Of a DNA stretch of 64,000 nt, positions 56,984-64,000 are shown piece after piece. This DNA comes from Cubamyces lactineus (taxonomy: Eukaryota; Basidiomycota; Agaricomycetes; Polyporales; Polyporaceae). A program made the position numbers and the translations under genes. Below the pieces are notes generated by a model. It was not told the origin of the DNA. It was given only the letters and a program-made list of their open reading frames with translations, and searched no databases. Position 1 is the stretch's first letter. Each line of letters starts with the position of its first letter. Location: positions 2,480,001 to 2,544,000 of the forward strand of contig JACDTU010000003.1 in assembly GCA_022376465.1 (NCBI GenBank), written 5' to 3'.

Positions 56984-57335
56984 AATGTGTCAGCACAGTA
57001 GATGGGCAATGAGAGAAAAAGGGAGGCCCCAGAATCAGACAGAGCGGACTGGAAAGGGGAGGGGAGGGACGAGAGGTGGACGAGGTGGACGAACGTGGTT
57101 GAGGTTAGGGTAACCGGATCTGGAAAGAGAGAGGAGGGGAGCGTTGCTACGCCCACAACTCTGAGTCCGAAATCTCAAGTTCCGTTTCTGCCCTCCTCCA
57201 GCTGGCGTGTACCTTGGCTGCTCTCTCTGTCTGACACACTTTCGATACGCTCTCTTCACCTGCACGCTCATTCATTTCCTATTCTTTCTCTTTTTTTCAC
57301 TCTGCCCCGCTCGCTTTGCGACTAGTACTCGGACT
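56984..57335. promoter_or_regulatory. Shared divergent promoter, Plavaka and DUF6532-like gene
   Basis: A 352-bp spacer between two outward ATGs. It is purine-rich near Plavaka and pyrimidine-rich near 57,200-57,300. No clear TATA box was noted. Confidence 0.4.
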
Positions 57336-59362
57336 ATGGTACCACGCCCTCGCAAGAGAGTGATGTCCGAGTCACCGACGCAGTCTCGTTCCCCAAGTCC
57401 CCAACCGACGTGGCGACGCCTTCACAAAAAGGTCGCGTCGGCTTCTCCACCGGCTCGTTCCCGCTCCCCAGCATCACTAGGTACAAATGCATCACAGAGT
57501 ATAAACGTCGCCAAGGCTCCCGGTACGTTGACAACCTGTGATGCCACTCGTTCGAGATCGCCGCACTGACTTCCTCACTCACCAATAGCACGCCACCACT
57601 ACGGCACTAGGCCCAGTACACGAACTGCTCATCCCGCAGTTGCAGCCGGCCTTGTGCCACGGGTGCGAGGGTCTCGTGCCGAGATTTCCGCCGCTGCATC
57701 TCGGAAAGCGGCCGAGAAAGCAGCCCAGAAGGAGCGCCGAGACGCAGAAAAGGCACAAAGAGCTATGCACGTTGCCGAAGGCGTCAAGCGGCTCGCTGAG
57801 CTCGAAGATCGCCAGGTCGCCGAGGAGCTCGAAGAAGAGTGCGAACTGCGCCGTATACCAACGACTCCTCAAGTGACACGCCAGAGGGCACGCGACCCCT
57901 CACTGGTATGTGAATCTTTTAGTACAGTTGAGTCAATACTGACGGCTCCGTTCGCGTAATCACGCGCTTCAGCGTCCCACCTCCCGTGATCAAACTCCCA
58001 TGTCCAATATCACACCGTCGCAGCACAACCGGCCCCTAGTAGAGTATCAGTCAAGCTCAAGCTCGGAGAGCGACGACCTCGAAGCTGCGTTCGCACGCAT
58101 CCGCAGCAGGCCAAAAGTAAGCTTCCGAGACTATTCATCTTCGACTAACTCAGTCATCTGCAGCCTGCGAAGCGCCAGGACTCCGGCGTCACCAAGCAAG
58201 CGCCTACTCAGCAGCGAGCAAGTAAGGAGTCGAATTCCGACAGCGAGAGTGACGCCGACTCGCAGGACGAACGTTCAGTACGCTTTTCCACAGCTGATTG
58301 CTCGCTGACTGTTTCACTATCTATTCTCAGGCGAAGCACAAGAAGCGGAACTGCAAGAAGCAGTTGGAGAGCAGAAAGCGGGATCGTGAGCAACTCGGAC
58401 GGGACGGCAAAAAGCGAGACCGTGGAACTGAGCGTCTGAAGATCAACGCTCACAGGAGGCAGCATTGGTCCAAGTCCCCTACCCGGTAAGTCCTCGTTCT
58501 CTTCATTGCTCTCATACTCATTGAATTTCAACGCTGCCTTGCAGGTCTCACTTGCCAGCTCACTCGGAAGACAATGATGAAGACCCGACCCGGAAGCGGA
58601 AGCGGAAGCATCAAGAACGGCGATCTCCATCACCTGAGGGGTGAGTAGTCCATTGCGCGCTCACCGCGGCACCTGCCGTACTCATACCTCAACAGCCCTC
58701 TCGTGCCAACCAAGAAGGCCAGGTCAAGCCAGTTGTCGGCCTTCCGTGACGACTGGCAGACACCACAACAGAAGACTACGACCAACGACCGTACTTCGCA
58801 CGGATCAAGTTCACGTTCGGGTGGACCAGCCTCGGGCTGGCGGAATGTCCTCAATCTGGCGCCGACGTCATCCCAGTCAACCAACCGTTCCCGAGGCGAC
58901 GGCTCCACTGGCTACGACGAACCTCCTGCCGCCTTCAGTGACAGAGACGTCATCACGACGCGCCAGTACGCTGTCGCGGCAGCTGAGCGTCAAAGCCAGG
59001 TGCGCACTATATATTATTACATGCTCAGCGACTGATTTACAGCAACAAAGCCCAAGATTGTTGTCGAGGTGGTAGACAAGGACCCGGAGGCCACTCACAC
59101 CCCTGCGAAGACTCCCCGTCAACGCCGCCGTTCGCCCACCGAGATGCCAGAGGACCAATCTCGATCAGCAACTTATCTCCCCGACGTCATCAAGCCTGTC
59201 TTCTCGACGAAGATCGTGCCCACCGTACTGGACTGCGTGGGGTCAAAGCGCAACCCGTGGGACCTTCAAGAAGAAGATCGGGATGAATTCCTCAACCTGT
59301 GCCAAGATGCCATCAATATGGCGTGCGATCATGGCTGTTACGCTTTCGAGCGTGACTCTTAA
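57336..59362 (+). pseudogene. DUF6532-like nuclear-type protein gene, 3' truncated by an LTR
   Basis: ATG 57336 starts MVPRPRKRVMSESPTQ. Several exons encode a long disordered region rich in Ser, Arg and Lys, with a coiled coil (ISAAASRKAAEKAAQKERRD) and basic clusters (RKRKRKHQERR, KHKKRNCKK) that look like nuclear signals. The last exon has FSTKIVPTVLDCVGSKRNPW and DEFLNLCQDAINMACDHG. This resembles the start of the DUF6532 domain found in many agaricomycete proteins, often near transposons. After HGC the sequence becomes TGTTACG (59336), the inferred Gypsy-2 LTR end, and stops seven codons later. The C-terminal part of the domain is therefore lost. The domain assignment is from memory of the motif and needs a profile search. 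Confidence 0.6.
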
Positions 59363-59877
59363 ACTATCAAGCCTTAAGACGTCAATGAATAGAGAGCTTG
59401 TATCTATTCAGCTACTAGCCCTAGCTTGTCGAAGATAAGCGCGTAGTAGTATTTGCAGTTGAAAGCGAGTTAACGAGCAACCAAAGTCGTATTTCGCGAA
59501 GAGACTGAAAGCTGAGGGTCGCTCTATGGCGTCGCCTCTTATATACATGTACACAAGCCTGTAGACGGAATGTTCTAGCGTATACAAGGACTTTCTGGTA
59601 CGTAGTAGCCAGCGCTAGTTGAACCTAGTAACACTGTGGCAGTGCTACTGTGGACTGTGCAGAAGCGCCTGTGCACTGCGCGGAAGCGACTGTGCACTGT
59701 ACAGAAGTAACTGTGCATAGAAAGTCCTAGAGTGTCCTGGATAATACGAGACCATTCCTGTCTGTAAGAACCGTAGCTACAATCCTAGAGTCTGCCACAT
59801 TCGTATCGTACAGCGTAAGTATCAGACAACGTTACCAGTCCATTGAGATGCCGCAATACCTATCGTACATCGTAACA
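59336..59877 (-). repeat. Gypsy-2 3' LTR (boundaries inferred)
   Basis: Read on the minus strand it follows the PPT-like AGCGGAGGGGGAGC (59894-59881), begins TGTTACGATG at 59877 and would end CGTAACA at 59336. The ends TGTTA/TAACA are the same as in Gypsy-1. TATATAAG lies near 59,531-59,540. The partner LTR is outside the window, so the edges are unproven; an alternative start at 59,880 (TGATG) is possible. Confidence 0.55.
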
Positions 59878-59880
59878 TCA

Positions 59881-59894
59881 GCTCCCCCTCCGCT
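59881..59894 (-). other. Gypsy-2 polypurine tract
   Basis: AGCGGAGGGGGAGC on the minus strand, between the extra gene and the LTR. Confidence 0.6.
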
Positions 59895-59911
59895 GAAGGT
59901 CGTCCTCGACC

Positions 59912-61189
59912 TTAGGCATGCACGATAATGTTCTGGTTTCTCTCGACGACCTCAGGACGGAAAACGTCCAGCGAGATATTGACGAGGTCAGATTCATTAC
60001 CTACCGCCCGAATGCAGTCCCACTGCGCCGACTCCGCCGCCGACATACCCAAAGCTTGGCGATAAGTCGTCGGGGTGCGTTCGGCCTCGATCTTGAAGGC
60101 AGGGAAGTTTCCTCGACGAGCGATGACGTCGTCGATAAGGAGCGATGCTGCCATAGTGGTTCTGACTGAAGCCTCAGGCCATCGAAGGTGATACGCAACC
60201 ATGATACGAGTGGGTGAGATACCGAAGGGGTTGTTGGGGACCACGAAGATGTCGCCGTTTGAGTTGACGTATCCAAGCCGATCGTCGCCAGTTCCTCGAA
60301 AAAAACCGCAACGCCCACGGGGTTCCTCGACGTTCTTGGTGACAGTTGTCGGGGGAGGAGGAGGAGGAGAAGGTGCCCGAACGGCGACCTTCAATGCCTC
60401 ATGAAATTCGTCCTCCGAAAGCTCGTCGATGGTGCTAAGCTCGAGTTGTTCGAGCTCAGGCAAGAGGTCGAAAGACTCTACCTCAGAATAAGGTGAGTCG
60501 GAACTGGAGGAGGTCAAGGACGGAGTCGACTCCTGAACCGAAGCCTGACCCCATTTAATAGCTTCTTCTTCAGGATCCGGGGTAGACACCTTCCAGGGGT
60601 CAGTTGAAGGGATTGACCATCCGTCGTCTGAACTCACATCCGAAGAGTCTACCTCGATAGGCTCGGGGTAGTCGTCGAGACGTTGTGGCCAGAAAACGTG
60701 ACCCCAGCTATGAGTGCCGTGTTGGTTACGAAGGGGCATTAGATCCGATAGAGCCCCCGCGATCTGAGGGTTAGCAAGCATAGAAAGAACTTTCTCTGCT
60801 GCTTGGATCACAGCCTGGTAGGCCTCATTCGCGACTTGGTCCACCTTCCTCTTCTCCGACTTGGGAGCCGACGTCTTCTTGTTGTATCCAACGATAGCCC
60901 CGTAAGATGGGGCGGCCCTAGCGAGGGCGCGGTAGACGTCGATGAGGTCTTTAACCTCGGGGAGATGAGAGATCCGAGCCTCGACGTGACTGTAGAGGTC
61001 GGGGTGAACGATAACCCAGCCGATGCGGTCGGCGAGGGTGCCTTCGTCATTGGCCGAGACAGTGTGTCGGGGAAGGTGGTTATAGAAAACCGTCCTCCGT
61101 TCGCGGATGAAGTTGGGGGGACGGGGAATGTTGCGTCTGGAAGCCTCAGAGAAGCGGCGACCAGTGAGATGAGTGCGAGTGTTGACCAT
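59912..61189 (-). CDS. Gypsy-2 extra ORF after pol, unknown function
   Basis: A 425-codon intact frame in sense with pol, starting 66 nt after the pol stop region (ATG 61189, MVNTRTHLTGRRFSEASRR). The basic N-terminus is followed by an Ala-rich helical part (DLIDVYRALARAAPSYGAIV), then a helical segment VANEAYQAVIQAAEKVLSML and HSWGHVFWP. An acidic Ser/Pro-rich middle with a Pro run comes next. The C-terminal domain has FFRGTGDDRLGYVNSNGDIF and ISPTRIMVAYHLRWPEASV. There is no signal peptide or membrane segment, so it is not an obvious envelope protein. I do not recognise a named family. I recall similar hypothetical proteins in basidiomycete genomes, but cannot confirm that here. Confidence 0.75.
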   Translation of the reverse strand: MVNTRTHLTGRRFSEASRRNIPRPPNFIRERRTVFYNHLPRHTVSANDEGTLADRIGWVIVHPDLYSHVEARISHLPEVKDLIDVYRALARAAPSYGAIVGYNKKTSAPKSEKRKVDQVANEAYQAVIQAAEKVLSMLANPQIAGALSDLMPLRNQHGTHSWGHVFWPQRLDDYPEPIEVDSSDVSSDDGWSIPSTDPWKVSTPDPEEEAIKWGQASVQESTPSLTSSSSDSPYSEVESFDLLPELEQLELSTIDELSEDEFHEALKVAVRAPSPPPPPPTTVTKNVEEPRGRCGFFRGTGDDRLGYVNSNGDIFVVPNNPFGISPTRIMVAYHLRWPEASVRTTMAASLLIDDVIARRGNFPAFKIEAERTPTTYRQALGMSAAESAQWDCIRAVGNESDLVNISLDVFRPEVVERNQNIIVHA

Positions 61190-61255
61190 AGTGAATATCA
61201 GAAAATGTTTAGAAAATTGGAGGGAATATTTGAGTGAGGAGTGGGTTGAGTCTTT

Positions 61256-64000
61256 TTACGACAATTTGTGCCTCTTCTTATAGTTGCGCAAGATCGACTG
61301 CGCATTCTTGAGATGTTTTTCTGGTTCCCAAGAATTTTCCGACGCGGGCCAACCCTTCCAAGCCACTAGATACTGTTTTCGGGTACCTCGGGTACGGTGG
61401 CTTAGGATTGCTTCTACCTCCCATTCCTCTCCTTCCGTCGAATCTGGAGTGGGAATCGGTGGAGGTCGGACGTAGTCTGGTCCGTGCTCCTTAGTTGTGT
61501 GGTACGGAGTAAGTAGCGCTGCGTGGAAGACGGGGTGTATCTTCCATTTCTCCGGGAGTTTTAATTTGAATGTAACCGGTCCCAAGACCTTGACAACTGT
61601 GAACGGTCCCACTCGTTTTGGAATCAACTTCCTAGAGACATATGGAAGCCTTAGGTTCTTTGTATCGAGAAGAACCTTGTCTCCAAGCTTCAGCGGAACT
61701 TGAGCAGCGGGGAGCCTTCTTGACATGGCTGCGGCGGCCTGCGCGTGCGCAGCTATTGTATTCTCCCTGGCTTCCTGAAGACTTTGAAGCCTCTGCTCCG
61801 TACTTGGATGCTTTGGGGTGGTTCGGACTGTCCCAGCGGCTTCTGGCTGAAACCCGTAGAGGAGCTCAAACGGGGATTTTCCCGTGACAGAGTGTGTCCG
61901 CTGATTGTGCGCGAATTCGAATTGAGGCAGCAGTTTGGCCCAGTTCTCCGGATTGTTAGCACAGTAGAGCCGAAGTGCTAAATCGAGTTCTTGATTGACT
62001 CGCTCCGTTTCCCCATCTGTCTGAGGATGGTAGGCCGTGCTGAGTGCCGTTTCAATTCCGAGGCTGTTGTGTAATTCTTTGAATGCCTTGGAGATGAACT
62101 GCGGTCCTCGATCCGAGATGACCTTCGCAGGTAGTCCGAATCTGCGATATACATCCCTTTGCAGAATATCCATGGCCCCTTCTGCCGTAATATTCTTGGT
62201 GCAAGGGGAAAATACCGCTGCCTTGGATACATCATGGTCAACTACCACTTGGACGGCATTGAATCCATCCGACTCTGGTAGATCCGTGATATAATCCATT
62301 GTAATGGTCCGGAAAGGCCTAGTATCCCCACTGTGTTGAATGGGAATTAAGCCTGGTTTAATGGGATGCGTATTGACCTTGCTTGTTTGGCAAGCGGCGC
62401 AACCTTTGACATATTGCGCAATGAATTTCCGCATGCCTGGCCACATATATTCCCGTTTAACCAGATCGTAGGTTTTCTGGACTCCTGGGTGTCCCATAAT
62501 CGGTGCGTCGTGATGCATCTTGACTATATCACGATACAATTGATTATCTGGTGGAACATATACCCTGTTCTTGTACAGGAGTATTCCGTCGTCGTCGGAC
62601 CAATCTTCTGGTTTGCCGAACTCTGGGCGTTTGGTAGCCTTTCCTTTTAGGGTAATGTACTCTACTACCGAGCTGTCCCGTAGCTTGCTATCGCGGATGC
62701 GCTCTTGTAGCTCAACGTTGACAGCTTTGGCAAAAAGTTCTGGTCCCAATAATACGACATCCTTGTTGTCATTTTCCCCCCCGTCATGCCCTGATCTCCG
62801 AGAAAGGGCGTCTGCTTGAGTGAGGGATTTTCCGGGTTGGTGCTTGATTACGATGTTGAACTCCGAGAGGAATAAATGCCATCGTGCCTGCCTGCGATTT
62901 AGCTTCTGCGCCGTACGGAAGTAGGTCAGATTTTTGTGATCTGATAGAATTTCTGTAGGGTGTGGGGAACCCTGCAAAAAATGCCGCCATGCTTCGAGGG
63001 CTCGAACAATGGCCAACAATTCCCTATCATAAATCTGATAGTTCCGTTCCGCAGGAGTAAAGGACTTGGACAAATAGGCACAAGGATGCCATAGTCCGTC
63101 CTCTCCTTGCTGTCGTAGTACAGCACCTGTTGCGACTTTAGAAGCATCGCACTCAATCTGAAATGGTTTCTCCGGATCCGGGATTTGCAGGATCGGTTCT
63201 TCAGTAAACCGCTTCTTGAGTGTGTCGAATGCTTTCTGACAATCAGGGGTCCACAGAAAAGGCTGGTCCTTCTTGGTTAATTCCGTGAGAGGTCGGACTA
63301 TCTTTGAATAATCCCGAATGAACCGTCGGTAGAAATTACCGAACCCCAGGAATGCCTGAACCTGCTTGACTGTTTTCGGTGGTTCCCACTCGATAATTGC
63401 CTTTAGCTTTACTGGATCCATAGCGACTACCCCCGGTCGGATTATTGATCCTAGGAATTCGACTTCTTGTCTGTCGAATTCGCATTTTTCCGCTTTGAGG
63501 AATAGATCACTGTCTTGAAGTCGCTGTAAAGCTCTTCGCGTCCGCTCATGGTGATCCTCGACATTGTCTGAGAATATCAGGATGTCGTCCATATAAATGA
63601 CCATCCATCCTTCCTGGAGCATGTCTCGGAAGAGGTCGTTCATCATGTTTTGGAATGTGGCCGGTGCATTGCACAGACCAAAAAACATGACTGTTGGTTC
63701 GAACAATCCACTGGGTGTTATAAACGCAGCTTTCCACTCATCGCCCTCCTTGATGCGCACATTATTGTACCCTGCTCGCACGTCGAGTTTGGTGAATATT
63801 GTGGCCCCCTTCAGCCGGTCAATGATGTCGCTGATGAGCGGCAAGGGATATGCGTTTTTAATAGTCCCCTCGTTAAGAGCCCTGTAGTCTTGAACAGGTC
63901 GAAGACTCCCATCTTTCTTGGTGACAAAGAAAAATGGCGAGGCTAGTGGAGACTTGGATTTTCGAATGTAGCCCTTCTCAAGGTTCTCCGCAATGAATTT
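61256..64000 (-). CDS. pol: Gypsy-2 pol, partial (RT, RNase H, integrase, chromodomain)
   Basis: The frame is open to the right edge. Visible parts are the RT (SPFFFVTKKDGSLRPVQDYR side at the edge, TKLDVRAGYNNV, VIYMDDILIFS), RNase H (IECDASKVATGAVL, LSDHKNLTYF) and the integrase zinc part (HHDAPIMGHPGVQKT, CAACQTSK). The DDE core has TMDYITDLP, SDRGPQFISKAF and TDGETERVNQEL. A C-terminal chromodomain (EWEVEAILSHRT, YLVAWKGWPASENSWEPEKH) ends the protein. There is no stop or frameshift in 915 codons. The stop is at 61256. Confidence 0.95.
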   Translation of the reverse strand, partial: KFIAENLEKGYIRKSKSPLASPFFFVTKKDGSLRPVQDYRALNEGTIKNAYPLPLISDIIDRLKGATIFTKLDVRAGYNNVRIKEGDEWKAAFITPSGLFEPTVMFFGLCNAPATFQNMMNDLFRDMLQEGWMVIYMDDILIFSDNVEDHHERTRRALQRLQDSDLFLKAEKCEFDRQEVEFLGSIIRPGVVAMDPVKLKAIIEWEPPKTVKQVQAFLGFGNFYRRFIRDYSKIVRPLTELTKKDQPFLWTPDCQKAFDTLKKRFTEEPILQIPDPEKPFQIECDASKVATGAVLRQQGEDGLWHPCAYLSKSFTPAERNYQIYDRELLAIVRALEAWRHFLQGSPHPTEILSDHKNLTYFRTAQKLNRRQARWHLFLSEFNIVIKHQPGKSLTQADALSRRSGHDGGENDNKDVVLLGPELFAKAVNVELQERIRDSKLRDSSVVEYITLKGKATKRPEFGKPEDWSDDDGILLYKNRVYVPPDNQLYRDIVKMHHDAPIMGHPGVQKTYDLVKREYMWPGMRKFIAQYVKGCAACQTSKVNTHPIKPGLIPIQHSGDTRPFRTITMDYITDLPESDGFNAVQVVVDHDVSKAAVFSPCTKNITAEGAMDILQRDVYRRFGLPAKVISDRGPQFISKAFKELHNSLGIETALSTAYHPQTDGETERVNQELDLALRLYCANNPENWAKLLPQFEFAHNQRTHSVTGKSPFELLYGFQPEAAGTVRTTPKHPSTEQRLQSLQEARENTIAAHAQAAAAMSRRLPAAQVPLKLGDKVLLDTKNLRLPYVSRKLIPKRVGPFTVVKVLGPVTFKLKLPEKWKIHPVFHAALLTPYHTTKEHGPDYVRPPPIPTPDSTEGEEWEVEAILSHRTRGTRKQYLVAWKGWPASENSWEPEKHLKNAQSILRNYKKRHKLS

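Larger units (their letters stand above)
43226..57100 (-). mobile_element. Plavaka (KDZ superfamily) DNA transposon, interrupted by nested DNA
   Basis: This comprises the transposase gene read right to left from 56,983 to 43,398 plus a left end with short CAGAT repeats. The gene halves are separated by 10.4 kb containing GCGAA-rich repeat and Gypsy-1. The right end is not defined and may lie beyond the divergent gene at 57,336 or beyond the window. Confidence 0.75.
59336..64000 (-). mobile_element. Gypsy-2: partial Ty3/Gypsy chromovirus, runs off the right edge
   Basis: 3' LTR, an extra sense gene and most of pol are visible; gag, protease and the 5' LTR lie beyond 64,000. It is unlike Gypsy-1 in composition, with no CCG bias and more A+T. 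Confidence 0.9.

Noticed and set aside
1..64000. CRISPR arrays, prophage, operons or riboswitches
   Set aside because: Spliced genes and the transposon set show a eukaryotic nuclear genome, and no spaced direct-repeat array was seen.

Overview
The window is filamentous-fungal nuclear DNA, most likely from an agaricomycete (wood-rot type basidiomycete, possibly Polyporales). The evidence is dense, intron-rich genes with GT-AG introns of about 45-100 bp, very small exons, CAAX and KKXX tails of fungal type, and a basidiomycete transposon set: a Plavaka/KDZ DNA transposon, chromodomain Ty3/Gypsy elements and a non-LTR element. All gene models were assembled by eye from splice sites and reading frame; none was checked by search or transcript data.

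Positions 1-40,760 are ordinary host genome. In order: a GST-like protein (-), chitin synthase (+, 14 exons), a small Spo12-like protein (-), a 4.7-kb stretch without a gene, a Rheb GTPase (+), GH2 beta-mannosidase (-), a HET-domain protein (-), an allantoate-permease-type MFS transporter (-), an alanyl-tRNA editing protein (+), a RING finger protein (-), a second MFS paralogue (+), tRNA-Cys(GCA), a Nem1-like phosphatase (+), Snf7/Vps32 (-), a TLC-domain ceramide synthase (-), a U1A/U2B''-like RNA-binding protein (+) and a DJ-1/Hsp31-like protein (-). Themes are cell wall and membrane synthesis, TOR signalling, ESCRT and splicing. There is no sign of a gene cluster beyond the duplicated MFS pair.

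From about 40,950 to the end the window is a nest of transposons. A 5'- and 3'-truncated LINE is followed by a Plavaka transposase gene on the minus strand (56,983 down to 43,398). The Plavaka gene is split by a 10.4-kb GT-AG gap holding GCGAA-rich repeat DNA. Inside that repeat sits a very young Gypsy chromovirus (Gypsy-1, 46,666-54,982) with identical 693-bp LTRs and a 5-bp target duplication. Divergent from Plavaka is a disordered nuclear-type gene resembling DUF6532 proteins, cut off by the LTR of a second Gypsy element (Gypsy-2, minus strand) that runs off the right edge.

The most interesting object is Gypsy-1. It shows a predicted self-priming site (12-13 nt complementary to the expected mRNA 5' end), a -1 slippery heptamer at the gag/pol overlap, and an antisense, intron-containing gene between pol and the 3' LTR with its own TATA box. 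That gene encodes a Zn2Cys6-like cluster protein. The element is crowded with CCG/CGG triplets, the half-site class bound by Zn2Cys6 proteins, which suggests a self-regulatory circuit. Gypsy-2 also carries an extra gene after pol, but in sense orientation and unrelated by eye.
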